A stretch of 64,000 nucleotides of DNA from contig NZ_BAHE01000010.1 in NCBI RefSeq assembly GCF_000298235.1, positions 186,001 through 250,000 on the forward strand, in the 5' to 3' direction. The DNA is from Gordonia namibiensis NBRC 108229. GTDB taxonomy: Bacteria > Actinomycetota > Actinomycetes > Mycobacteriales > Mycobacteriaceae. Of this stretch, positions 28,901-36,585 are shown in pieces. The notes beneath the pieces are model-generated. The model saw nothing but the letters and a program-made list of their open reading frames with translations. It made no database searches and was not told the origin of the DNA. Numbering within the stretch: position 1 is the stretch's first letter; each line of letters starts with the position of its first letter. Both the position numbers and the translations under genes were made by a program.

Positions 28901-29260
28901 CGCGAACCGGACGATGCCGTAGAAGCCGTCGTGATCGGTGACCGCCAGCGCCTGGAGCCCGAGGCGTTCGGCCTCCTCGACCAGTTCCTCCGGCATCGAC
29001 GCGCCGTCGAGGAAGCTGTACGAGCTGTGGGCGTGGAGTTCGGCATAGGCCACCGACGACGAGCCGCGCGCGATGTCCTCCGCCTGGTAGGCGCCGCGTT
29101 TGCGCGACCAGGCCGGGCTGTCGCCGCCGTCGCCCGGGAACATCGCGTGGTCGCTGTCGTCGGGACCGAAGGCGGTGCCCGGACGCCCGCCGTCGGGCGC
29201 GCGACCGGAGAGCACCCGCTCCATCTCCGACCACGTCGGAGGTCCCTGATCCCAGCCCAC
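25976..29260 (-). CDS. dnaE2: Error-prone DNA polymerase DnaE2 (ImuC)
   Basis: 1094 residues, C-family polymerase. An N-terminal PHP domain starts at YAELHAHSSYSFLDGAS (about residue 72). The palm catalytic acids are in DGPPDIDIDIESDRREEAI, the thumb and fingers follow, helix-hairpin-helix motifs (LDEVRGVGEEAAQRI) sit near 900, and an OB domain ends the chain. DnaE2 with ImuA and ImuB forms the damage-induced mutagenic translesion polymerase of actinobacteria. A LexA box lies 13-28 bp upstream of the ATG, so SOS control is direct. The imuA-imuB pair is encoded 4.5 kb away on the same strand. Confidence 0.97.
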   Translation of the reverse strand: MGWDQGPPTWSEMERVLSGRAPDGGRPGTAFGPDDSDHAMFPGDGGDSPAWSRKRGAYQAEDIARGSSSVAYAELHAHSSYSFLDGASMPEELVEEAERLGLQALAVTDHDGFYGIVRFAEAAREFAMPTVFGAELSLEPDIARTGLNDPPGEHLLVLARDGEGYRRLSRTIAEAHMVAGEKGLLRYDRDALAGAGDGHWLVLTGCRKGAVRRALDRGGVPAAEIALREMIETYGHGNVVLELTAQGMPDDDERNGVLAGLAARVGVPTVATTGAHFAAPRRRRLAMAMAAVRARTDIETIAGWMPGVAGAHLRSGDEMARLMPAHLDAIDNAVGIAADCAFELGLIAPELPPFDVPEGYTEASWLRELTMTRARRRYGTPVEHPQAYRQIEHELAIIETLTFPGYFLVVADIVDFCKANDILCQGRGSAANSAVCYALGITNVDPVANKLLFERFLAPERDGPPDIDIDIESDRREEAIQYVYRRYGRDRSAQVANVITYRGRSAIRDMARALGYAPGQQDAWAKSPDTAPSDVTDLAGEILGMPRHLGIHSGGMVICDRPIADVCPTEWARMENRSVLQWDKDDCAAIGLVKFDMLGLGMLSALHYAIDLVAEHKGIEVDLATLDLAEPAVYEMLCRADSVGVFQVESRAQMATLPRLKPRCFYDLVVEVALIRPGPIQGGSVHPFIKRRNGDEPVTVEHPSMHKALERTLGVPLFQEQLMQLAVDVAGFDASEADQLRRAMGSKRSPEKMERLRKRFYAGMEELHGITGDAADRIFEKMAAFANFGFPESHSQSFASLVFYSSWFKLHHPAAFCAALLRAQPMGFYSPQTLVADARRHGVAVHRPDINASLAHATLENEGLDVRLGLDEVRGVGEEAAQRIVDRRADGPYTDITDVSRRAALSAKELEGLAGAGAFDGFGLSRRQALWEAGAAATVRDDQLELRSAGATPTLPGLSDIELAATDAWATGITPKSYPTQFLRPRLDAMGVVAADRLLSVPDGARVLIGGAVTHRQRPATASGVTFINLEDETGMVNVVCSVGLWARYRVLAQTAPALLVRGRVQNAEGAVTVVADRLQRMDLRVGTRSRDWQ

Positions 29261-29272
29261 CCGAACAGTCTA

Positions 29273-29288
29273 TCGAACAGATTTTCGA
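29273..29288. promoter_or_regulatory. LexA/SOS box upstream of dnaE2
   Basis: TCGAACAGATTTTCGA matches the actinobacterial SOS box TCGAAC-N4-GTTCGA with one mismatch (T for G in the right half). It sits immediately before dnaE2. The imuA site has the same right-half deviation. Confidence 0.8.
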
Positions 29289-29432
29289 ATGAACATCTCG
29301 ATTCCACACCCGGAAGTCATTGCGCTCGGGACAGGTAAGTGCAACTCTGAGTACCAGAAAGATTCCATCTCCCATCCGGGGGGACGAGGACATCAAGCGG
29401 GCCCACGCCCGCTCACATGATGGGATCCCTAC

Positions 29433-31373
29433 ATGACCAGCTACTTCATCACCGGAGGCAGCGGATTCATCGGCCGGCGCGTCATCGATCGACTCCTGAC
29501 CGTCGACCCCGACGCGACCATCCACGCCCTGGTGCGAGAATCCTCCCGATCGGCGTTCGACGCCCTGCTCGACGAGCTCGGAGCCACCGACCGGGTGACC
29601 CCGGTCGTCGGGGATCTGACCAGCCCGGGTCTCGGCCTCGACGCGCATGACCTGCCGGAGTTCGACCACGTGGTCCACCTCGCCGCGATCTACGACATGG
29701 CCGCCGACGCCGAGTCACAGCGCGCGGCCAACGTCATCGGCACCTCTCGCGTCGCCGACTTCGCCATCGCCCACGACGCCCTGTTCCACCACGTGTCCTC
29801 GGTCGCCGTGGCCGGCGATCACCGCGGCCGGTTCACCGAAGCCGATTTCGAGGTCGGCCAGGGCTTTCCGACGGCGTACCACCGGACCAAGTTCGAGGCG
29901 GAGCGGGTCGTCCGCGAACGCGAGGGCCTGCGGTGGCGGGTGTACCGGCCCTCGATCGTGGTCGGCGACTCGCGAACCGGTGAGATGGACAAGATCGACG
30001 GCCCCTACTACTTCTTCGGTCACCTCACTGCGCTCGGCCATCTGCCGTCGAAGTTGCGGTTGCCGATGCCCGACCTCGGGAAGCTCAACATGGTGCCCGT
30101 CGACTTCGTCGCCGCCGCGATGGTCGCGCTCATCGCCGTGGACCCCGAACGCAGCGGGCTGGTGTTCCACCTCGGCGACCGACGTTCGCTGACCACCACC
30201 GAGATGTACAACGCACTCGCCCCGGCGTTCGGGGCACCTCGCGGTTTCGACGTCATCCCGCACTCGGTGGTCGAGCCCGCGCTGGCCCTGTCGGCCATGG
30301 GACCCGCTCGCGTCGGCCGCAATCTTATTGCCGCCCAACAGGGTATCCCGTCGGCGGTGCTCGACGCGGTGTCGTTGCCGGTGGACTTCTCCTCCGACGC
30401 CACCCTCGCCGTCCTCCACGAGCAAGGGATCAGCGTTCCCGACTTCACCGAGTACGCACCCGGCCTGTGGCAGTACTGGTCGGCCCACCTCGATCGCTCC
30501 CGCAACCGGCGCCGTGACCCCCGGGGTCCGCTGGTGGGCAAGAACATCCTGATCACCGGCGGGTCGAGCGGTATCGGCAAGGCCACCGCCCGGATGTGTG
30601 TCGCCCGCGGCGCCAACGTGATGATCGTGGCCCGGTCTGCCGAGGAACTCGATGCCGCCGCAGACGAATTGAATTCGACGACCAGCAAGAAGGGCATCCC
30701 ACCGGGTCGTGCGGTGGCCTACCAGTGCGACATCACCGACGAGGAGTCGGTCAACGCGCTGGTCAAGTCGGTGCTTGCCGAGCACGGTCACGTGGACGTG
30801 CTGGTCAACAACGCCGGCCGGTCCATCCGACGCGCCACCGTGAACTCGGTGCAACGCTCGCACGACTACCACCGGGTCATGGCGGTCAACTACTTCGGCG
30901 CGGTCAACCTCATCCTCGGACTCCTGCCGCACATGGTGGCCCGGAGGTCGGGACATGTGGTCAACGTGACCTCGATCGCGGTGCAGTCCCGCGGACCGCG
31001 CTTCGGTGCATACGCGGCGTCGAAGGCGGCGCTGGAGGCGTTCAGCGACGTCACCGGCACCGAGACGGTCTCCGACCACGTCACGTTCTCCAATGTCCGT
31101 CTGCCGCTGGTGAAGACGCGGATGATCTCGCCCACCGAGGTCTACGACAACCAGCCCGGCACCTGGGATGTGGACAAGGCCGCGGCCCGCGTGCTGCACG
31201 CGATCGTCGACCGGCCCAAGCGGGTCAGCTCGGTCGTCGGGACGATCGCCGAGATCGGGCACCGCTTCACCCCCGATCTGACCACCCGCATCCTGCATCA
31301 GGAGTATCTGCTGTTCGGTGAGTCGGCGGCGGCGATGGGGCGGGCCCGCCGTTCGGGTGGGCGCGACGCGTGA
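29433..31373 (+). CDS. Two-domain SDR enzyme, fatty acyl-CoA reductase-like (AcrA1 type)
   Basis: 646 residues with two Rossmann domains. The N-terminal extended-SDR/male-sterility type domain begins MTSYFITGGSGFIGRRVID and has YHRTKFEAE (Tyr-x3-Lys). The C-terminal classical SDR domain starts at KNILITGGSSGIGKA (~residue 370), with NNAGRSIRR, Ser in VNVTSIAVQS and YAASKAALE. This arrangement matches mycobacterial acyl-CoA reductase AcrA1 (Rv3391), which makes fatty aldehydes or alcohols. Its stop overlaps the GTG of the next gene by four bases. An SOS box 145 bp upstream belongs to divergent dnaE2. Confidence 0.88.
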   Translation: MTSYFITGGSGFIGRRVIDRLLTVDPDATIHALVRESSRSAFDALLDELGATDRVTPVVGDLTSPGLGLDAHDLPEFDHVVHLAAIYDMAADAESQRAANVIGTSRVADFAIAHDALFHHVSSVAVAGDHRGRFTEADFEVGQGFPTAYHRTKFEAERVVREREGLRWRVYRPSIVVGDSRTGEMDKIDGPYYFFGHLTALGHLPSKLRLPMPDLGKLNMVPVDFVAAAMVALIAVDPERSGLVFHLGDRRSLTTTEMYNALAPAFGAPRGFDVIPHSVVEPALALSAMGPARVGRNLIAAQQGIPSAVLDAVSLPVDFSSDATLAVLHEQGISVPDFTEYAPGLWQYWSAHLDRSRNRRRDPRGPLVGKNILITGGSSGIGKATARMCVARGANVMIVARSAEELDAAADELNSTTSKKGIPPGRAVAYQCDITDEESVNALVKSVLAEHGHVDVLVNNAGRSIRRATVNSVQRSHDYHRVMAVNYFGAVNLILGLLPHMVARRSGHVVNVTSIAVQSRGPRFGAYAASKAALEAFSDVTGTETVSDHVTFSNVRLPLVKTRMISPTEVYDNQPGTWDVDKAAARVLHAIVDRPKRVSSVVGTIAEIGHRFTPDLTTRILHQEYLLFGESAAAMGRARRSGGRDA

Positions 31374-32455
31374 TCGACACCCCGTACCTCGAGGTCGACG
31401 TCGACCGCCTGGACCACAACCTCGCCACCCTCGCCGGAGCAGCCCGAAGCCTCGGGGTCGACGTGCGGCCGCACGCCAAGACCCACAAATGCGCCGAGAT
31501 CGCCCGCCTGCAGATCGAGCACGGCGCGGTCGGCCTGACCGTGGCGACCATCGGCGAGGCCGAGGCCTTCGCCGACGCCGCGGAGATCACCGGGTGCACC
31601 GACATCTTCATCGCGTACCCATTGTGGCCGACCGCCGGTCAGGCAGCTCGGCTGCGCGCCCTCGCCGAGCGGGTCACCCTCCGACTGGGGATCGATTCCC
31701 TCGCCGGCGCACGGCATCTCGCGTCGGCGGTGGGTTCGGCGCCCATACAGGTGCTAGTCGAGGTCGACTCCGGCCAGCACCGCACCGGCGTCACCCCCGA
31801 ACTGGCCGGTTCGGTCAGCGCCGCGGGTGCCGCGGAGGGACTCGACGTGATCGGCGTGTTCACCTTCCCGGGCCACTCCTATGGTCTCGGGGACACCCGA
31901 CGCGACGCCGCCGCCCAGGAGCTGGCTGCACTGGCGACAGCGGCCGACGGGTTGCGCACCAACGGAATCGAACCGCGCATACGCAGTGGCGGCTCGACCC
32001 CGACGGTCGGCCTGCTCGACGCCGAGCAGGCGAACGTCCTGACCGAGATCCGGCCAGGCGTGTACCCGTTCAACGACGCACAGCAGGTGGAGATCGGCTC
32101 GTGCGGCTTCGGCGACGTCTCGTTGACCGCGGTCGCGACCGTGGTGCGCCGTGACAACCACCGGATCGTCCTCGACGCGGGCAGCAAGATCCTCGGCGCC
32201 GACCGCGCCCCCTGGGCCACCGGGTACGGCCGGCTCCTCGATCATCACGACGCCCGCATCGTGATGCTGTCGGAACATCATGCGGTGGTGGAGTTCCCGG
32301 CCGGGGCGTCCGACGAGCGCATCCCCGGTATCGGGAGTTTCGTCCGCGTGGTGCCGAATCACGTGTGCAACGCGGTCAACCTCGTCGACGAACTGGTGGC
32401 GATCGACGGCTCGGACACCCGCTGGCCGGTCATCGCGCGGGGACGGAACAGCTGA
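31370..32455 (+). CDS. Alanine racemase-fold enzyme, D-threonine aldolase/D-serine dehydratase-like
   Basis: 361 residues, fold type III PLP enzyme. The cofactor Lys lies in DVRPHAKTHKCAEIA (about 28-42), RSGGSTPT contacts phosphate near 205, and the C-terminal metal-binding pair is visible as EHHAVVEF and VPNHVCNAVNL (His and Cys). This pattern is typical of the DSD1/D-threonine aldolase group, which cleaves or dehydrates D-3-hydroxy amino acids. The substrate is unproven. GTG 31370 overlaps the acyl reductase gene by four bases. Its stop is 3 bp from a convergent gene. Confidence 0.86.
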   Translation: MIDTPYLEVDVDRLDHNLATLAGAARSLGVDVRPHAKTHKCAEIARLQIEHGAVGLTVATIGEAEAFADAAEITGCTDIFIAYPLWPTAGQAARLRALAERVTLRLGIDSLAGARHLASAVGSAPIQVLVEVDSGQHRTGVTPELAGSVSAAGAAEGLDVIGVFTFPGHSYGLGDTRRDAAAQELAALATAADGLRTNGIEPRIRSGGSTPTVGLLDAEQANVLTEIRPGVYPFNDAQQVEIGSCGFGDVSLTAVATVVRRDNHRIVLDAGSKILGADRAPWATGYGRLLDHHDARIVMLSEHHAVVEFPAGASDERIPGIGSFVRVVPNHVCNAVNLVDELVAIDGSDTRWPVIARGRNS

Positions 32456-32458
32456 CTC

Positions 32459-33700
32459 TCATCCGACGCGAACACCTTTCGACGCAAGATATTTTCGCGC
32501 ACGCCCGAACTTGCGGTCTGTCGAAAATGCGTACCACTGTGTATGCAGATCCAATTCGTCTACGAGGTCACGGAACCGACGAAAGGCACCACGACCTTCG
32601 ATCGCCCGCTCTAACTGGACCCGCAACTGCGGATCGCTCTGCCGTTCGGTGAAGTCCGCCATGTCCTGCCAAGCATCGGGAGATCCGATGCATTCGAACG
32701 CAAGCCAGCGATCTGGGTCATCTTCTACGTCGACGCTGTTGCCCTCCCCGACCATGTCCGGATCCATCAACTCGTCGTTGTAGACGTCGCCCGTCTGTAG
32801 GTCGATGTAGCCGCCCGCCGAGCGGTTCGGATCGGTCTCCATCTCACCGCACAGCATCTCCAGATCCACCGGGACGACGCGGCCAGGCAGTGGTTCACGG
32901 CGGAGACACGCCAGCAGGTCCGCGGCCAGTTCGGCGTCGCCGGGCAGGCCACGGCGCGTCAGCCTGTTGACGATCGACAGCGCCACGGGCTCAACGCGTT
33001 CACGTAACGACTCGAGCGCCGCGGGGATTCCGGCTCCGATCTGCTGAAGGACATCGTCGACCTCGCAACCGTCGACCGCGTCGAGAAAGCGGGTGGCGTC
33101 CGACGTAGCGATCGCAGCCCGCACCTCCGCCAGGTCGACCTCCTTGATCACACGCTGTTCGGGCCACAGAGCGGCCAACATCGGGTGTGGGCTGCCGGGG
33201 CGCCGAGGTGCTCGATTTCTACCGTCTTCATCTGCCCATCGACGCCCGTACTGATCAGGGATGTCGCCCCAGCCCCAATTCGGGAGTGGGCTGTCGGGCC
33301 GGAACCCGAACACCTCCACCGGATCCACCTTCTGCGTGGCCACCGAACAGCAGTGCGTCCAGTCGTCACCCAGATCGAAGACGTACCGGAACTCGCTTCC
33401 GGGCTTCACGAGCCGGACCACCTTGGCCGAGTCGATGTCCACCACCTCCCGGAGCGGACCGTGGCTTCCTCCGGTCATCTCAGCAGCCGTCTCGAGGTCG
33501 GTGACCACACGTCCGTCGTCAAGAGTGAACATCGACAGGTGCGCGAGGTCCCACCGCGCGAACGCGGTGTTGATGGAGAACGCGAGATCGATGAAGGTGT
33601 GCGATGGCCCGATCGCGAAGACCCTTCCCGGATACGGCCATAGTTCCTGCCCCCGTCCGCCGAGCAGTTCCACTGTCACTGACAACCAGGTTCGTGCCAT
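32459..33700 (-). CDS. Fusion of pRiA4b ORF-3-like domain and UPF0158 domain
   Basis: 413 residues. The N-terminal ~180 form a plasmid pRiA4b ORF-3-like (MM3350) domain: FIDLAFSINTAFARWDLAHLSMF, then FRYVFDLGDDWTHCCSV, the family's DxGDxWxH motif. The C-terminal ~125 match UPF0158: GGYIDLQTGDVYN, RWLAFE, then FRRFRDLVDELDLHTQWYAF. Neither domain has a proven biochemical role. The joint region (200-290) is a helical linker. It is flanked by a convergent gene and 51 bp from imuB. Two known orphan domains in one chain suggest they act together. Confidence 0.82.
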   Translation of the reverse strand: MARTWLSVTVELLGGRGQELWPYPGRVFAIGPSHTFIDLAFSINTAFARWDLAHLSMFTLDDGRVVTDLETAAEMTGGSHGPLREVVDIDSAKVVRLVKPGSEFRYVFDLGDDWTHCCSVATQKVDPVEVFGFRPDSPLPNWGWGDIPDQYGRRWADEDGRNRAPRRPGSPHPMLAALWPEQRVIKEVDLAEVRAAIATSDATRFLDAVDGCEVDDVLQQIGAGIPAALESLRERVEPVALSIVNRLTRRGLPGDAELAADLLACLRREPLPGRVVPVDLEMLCGEMETDPNRSAGGYIDLQTGDVYNDELMDPDMVGEGNSVDVEDDPDRWLAFECIGSPDAWQDMADFTERQSDPQLRVQLERAIEGRGAFRRFRDLVDELDLHTQWYAFSTDRKFGRARKYLASKGVRVG

Positions 33701-33751
33701 GCGACCGAGGGTGCCACCGCGACCTCGATCCGTCAGCCCGACGAAACCGGT

Positions 33752-35401
33752 TCACTCGTAGACCCCTTCGACGATCCACTCCCCGCCGCGATAACAGAGC
33801 AGCAGGGCACGTGAGTCGTCGAGCAGGACCTGCGCCCGGGCGGTCAGCTCCGTGGCCCCCGCCGCGGATGCCCGTTCCATGCCGACCGGCCACGGTCCGG
33901 CCCACCAGCACAGTCCCCAGCTCGCCTTTCGACCTTTCCCGCGACCCGGCGACCCCGACAGCCGGACGGTCACCGGTTCGGCGGTGAACGCTCCCCGCTC
34001 GGTCACCCGCACCGGCTGACCGAGTGCGTCGAGCACGCTGATCGCCGTCTCCACCAGCATGGTCGGGGTGGGTTGCGGCAGGTGGCCCGGCCACGGCGCG
34101 GAGGGGTCGCGGCGCGGTGTCCGCTCGTCACCGAGGGACACCATCGTGATTCGTTCGGCCGGACCGCGGCCGCCGCTGAGCACCGGGATGCGCACGGCAT
34201 CACCCCCCAGCAGGCCTTGGATGCGGACCAGGGAGCGTCGGGCGCGTTCTTCGACGTCCGGGTCGACCGCCGAGCCACCGTTGAGGGTGTCCGAGAGCTG
34301 GTAGTGCAGGGAACCGGCCTCGACGACCTCCACCGGCTCCAGCCGCAGGCGCACGATCGGCGAGTCGGGGCGGGTGTCCTTGGCCTGGCCTCTCGTCCGT
34401 CCGTTCCCCCGTCGGCCACCGGTCAGCCAGCCCTCCAGCTGCCATCGGATGCGGTCCGCGGTGGTCTCCGGGGTCAGCGGCTGCGCACAGTTCCACGTCC
34501 GCGAATGTTGCTGTCCGCGTTCGGTGGTCGCCTCGATGGTGAGTCGGGTGCAGGCAACGGCGGCGTCGCGCAGGCGCCGGTGGAGCTTCTCGGCGAGGGT
34601 GCGGCCGATGAACGCCGCGGCGTCGATGCGGTCGACGGGCGGATCGCAGGTGTGGTCGACGTCCAGTTCGGCCGGTAGGTGGCGGCCCGACGGCACTCGA
34701 CCCGGCAACGCGTTGGCCAGACGGTGCGCGAGCACCGCGTCCCGGGCGAAACGGGTCGCCACGTCGGCGATGTCCATCTCGGCGAATGCGCCGATGGTGC
34801 CGATCCCCAGGCGCCGCAGCAGATCCACCAGCTCGGCACGCGACGGATCGCTCATGCTCGGTTCGAGGGCGAGGTCGGCGATGGGCCGGTCGGCGAGATA
34901 GGCCCGGTCCCCGCCCGGCTCCACCTGATGGCCGCGCCGCGCGGCGAGGACCGCGGTGAAGATCTCGTCGGCGATGCCGACCTGCGATTCGATGCCGCAG
35001 GCCGACACGATGTCGACGAGTTCCTCGGCGAGTGCCTCCATGCCGCCGAAGTAGCGCGCCGCCCGGTCTCCGGGGATCACCAGCAGACCGGGCCGGAGCA
35101 CCTCGAGGGTCGGGATCACCTCGGCCACCGCGGCCACCACCGGATCGAACAGCCGACCGTCGCGGACCTCGTCGGCCGCGACGACGGTCATCTCCGGGCA
35201 GAGTGCCTGCGCCTGGCGTTTGCGCATGCCGCGTCGGACGCCGACGGCCCGGGCGGTGGACGAGCAGGCCACCACCCGATTCGCCGACAGCACCGCCACC
35301 GGATGCAGCGGCGGCAGATCGGCCTCGGCGGCCGCCGCCATCGCCGGCCAGTCCGGGCACCAGAGCGCGAGGGTCCGCCTGGTGGGTTCCTGCCGTGTCA
35401 T
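33752..35401 (-). CDS. imuB: ImuB, inactive Y-family polymerase-like mutasome hub
   Basis: 549 residues with Y-family architecture, starting TLALWCPDWPAMAAAAEAD. The catalytic acidic residues of active Y polymerases are absent: the first motif has no metal-binding Asp pair and the usual SIDE-type motif reads LRPGLLVIPGD. This is known for ImuB, which bridges DnaE2, ImuA and the sliding clamp. A clamp-binding peptide was not clearly identified. Its ATG overlaps the imuA stop (TGATG), so it is translationally coupled and under the imuA SOS box. Confidence 0.92.
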   Translation of the reverse strand: MTRQEPTRRTLALWCPDWPAMAAAAEADLPPLHPVAVLSANRVVACSSTARAVGVRRGMRKRQAQALCPEMTVVAADEVRDGRLFDPVVAAVAEVIPTLEVLRPGLLVIPGDRAARYFGGMEALAEELVDIVSACGIESQVGIADEIFTAVLAARRGHQVEPGGDRAYLADRPIADLALEPSMSDPSRAELVDLLRRLGIGTIGAFAEMDIADVATRFARDAVLAHRLANALPGRVPSGRHLPAELDVDHTCDPPVDRIDAAAFIGRTLAEKLHRRLRDAAVACTRLTIEATTERGQQHSRTWNCAQPLTPETTADRIRWQLEGWLTGGRRGNGRTRGQAKDTRPDSPIVRLRLEPVEVVEAGSLHYQLSDTLNGGSAVDPDVEERARRSLVRIQGLLGGDAVRIPVLSGGRGPAERITMVSLGDERTPRRDPSAPWPGHLPQPTPTMLVETAISVLDALGQPVRVTERGAFTAEPVTVRLSGSPGRGKGRKASWGLCWWAGPWPVGMERASAAGATELTARAQVLLDDSRALLLCYRGGEWIVEGVYE

Positions 35402-36189
35402 CAGTTCGCGACCGCGAGGATCGGACGAGTGCTCGTCGTCGAGACCATCTCCACCGAGCGATCGGCCCCCTGGCCTCGCGCCAGGAGATCGACCTCGGTG
35501 CTCTGCGTCTGCCGGCCGCGTCCCGATGCCGTTACCTGCAGTCTCATCCCGCCGATGCGGCCGTAACCACTGCGTGCGGTGTCGAGGTCGGTGGCGCCGG
35601 ACAACAACGGACTGTGCCGGTAGGTGAGCACCCGCGCCTCGATGTTCAGCTGCGCACCCGGCCAGGTGCCCCCGGCGACCAGCAGGACCGACGACTGCTT
35701 GCGGACGCGTCCCATCACCACGCGTGCCCGCGACGGGGGCACCGCATCCGCCGTACCCGGCCCCACACGGCCGAGCACCACCAGGTCCATGCCGTCGAGC
35801 AGGACGGCGGCCACCTCCACCGGATCGATGCCGGGGTCGGGGATGGTGGCGATGCGCGAGAGGTCCGCACCCATCTCCACCGCCGAGAGCAGGCTCAGCC
35901 GGGGCATCCCGACGATCCCGACCTGGCCGCCCGCACGGGTGACCGACGCGATCATCGCGACCAGCAACGAGTTGGCGCCGTCGAACCGGGCGACCGTACC
36001 GCGCGGAATCCCGTTGTGCGGCAATATCTCCGACAACGGCTCCGGAATCGGCAGCACGCCGGCGGCCGGGTCGCGGGTCTCCACCACAGGCCGGTCGGGG
36101 CGTCCGGACATCGCCGCCATGCGTCGGCGGAGTCCGGCCAATTCATCCGTACGGGACGACACATCCATGACACGGGACGACACATCCAT
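35401..36189 (-). CDS. imuA: ImuA (RecA-like mutasome accessory protein)
   Basis: 262 residues matching the actinobacterial ImuA group, a weakly RecA/SulA-like protein needed for DnaE2-ImuB mutagenesis. It has GIPRGTVARFDGANSLLVAMIASVTRAGG in place of a canonical Walker A (no GKT/S), and GMDLVVLGRVG in the Walker B position. The N-terminus reads MDVSSRVMDVSSRT because of a perfect 21-bp tandem duplication that also doubles the start codon. ATG 36189 has the GGAGAG ribosome site. A LexA box lies about 113 bp upstream. Confidence 0.88.
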   Translation of the reverse strand: MDVSSRVMDVSSRTDELAGLRRRMAAMSGRPDRPVVETRDPAAGVLPIPEPLSEILPHNGIPRGTVARFDGANSLLVAMIASVTRAGGQVGIVGMPRLSLLSAVEMGADLSRIATIPDPGIDPVEVAAVLLDGMDLVVLGRVGPGTADAVPPSRARVVMGRVRKQSSVLLVAGGTWPGAQLNIEARVLTYRHSPLLSGATDLDTARSGYGRIGGMRLQVTASGRGRQTQSTEVDLLARGQGADRSVEMVSTTSTRPILAVAN

Positions 36190-36192
36190 GAC
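36151..36192. repeat. Perfect 21-bp tandem duplication at the imuA start
   Basis: Two identical 21-base units (36151-36171 and 36172-36192) encode a doubled MDVSSR peptide plus a duplicated start ATG. Only the outer copy is preceded by a purine-rich ribosome site. It looks like a recent slippage event. Confidence 0.9.
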
Positions 36193-36301
36193 ACTCTCCA
36201 GTCGCGTGGTGGTACTCGAGCGAGCCGGGAAGGTGCTGCGCCATCTGGTCCTCGAACCGCTGTGGGAATGATCCGAGAGGGTGATCTCGTCCGCCGATCA
36301 T

Positions 36302-36317
36302 TCGAACATTGTTTCGA
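36302..36317. promoter_or_regulatory. LexA/SOS box upstream of imuA-imuB
   Basis: TCGAACATTGTTTCGA matches the actinobacterial SOS consensus TCGAAC-N4-GTTCGA with one mismatch, the same change seen at dnaE2. It lies 113-128 bp upstream of imuA, which implies a leader of roughly 80-100 bases. Confidence 0.8.
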
Positions 36318-36439
36318 TAACCAGAGAGTAGAACCACCCACCGACAAGCGTCAACCGACGCCCATCGGCGACCCACGAACAGGTGTAACACGTTGCACTG
36401 GCGCAACTTTCGCCACAGACCCCGAGGTGCGAACACCAA

Positions 36440-36547
36440 CCCCGCTGCCTGAGGTGAGAGGAGCGCAAGCGACGAGCCACGAAGGCCTGGTGACGTCATC
36501 TCACCAGGCCTTCGTGGCTCGCTTCGCTCGCACCTCAGGCAGCGGGG
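36440..36547. repeat. Large imperfect inverted repeat (long hairpin element)
   Basis: The outer arms CCCCGCTGCCTGAGGTG (36440-36456) and its complement (36531-36547) pair perfectly over 17 bp. The inner arms GAGCCACGAAGGCCTGGTGA (36474-36493) and 36501-36520 pair over 20 bp around a 7-base loop. The middle arms are similar but bulged. It could be a bidirectional terminator or a small non-coding mobile (REP/MITE-like) sequence. Confidence 0.8.
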
Positions 36548-36579
36548 GCAGCTCGCTTCGCTCTCGCACCTCAGGCAGC
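36517..36579. repeat. Direct repeat of the hairpin right arm
   Basis: A 27-base unit at 36517-36543 (starts GCTCGCTTCGCTC, ends CACCTCAGGCAGC) recurs at 36551-36579 with a 2-base insertion. This partial duplication beside a palindrome is typical of REP-type intergenic elements. Confidence 0.75.
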
Positions 36580-36585
36580 AGAGAG

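Larger units (their letters stand above)
36193..36585. other. Gene-free region between imuA and the radical SAM gene
   Basis: These 393 bp contain no supported coding sequence. They hold the imuA SOS promoter region (LexA box 36302-36317), a 108-bp palindromic element (36440-36547) and a second copy of its right arm (36551-36579). The repeats run to within 7 bp of the radical SAM stop codon. Confidence 0.7.

Noticed and set aside
25949..29338. Very long open frame on the + strand opposite dnaE2 (over 1100 codons)
   Set aside because: High-GC codon bias on the reverse gene leaves the antisense frame open. The reverse frame has complete DnaE2 motifs, while the antisense product is Arg/His/Gly-rich without any domain.
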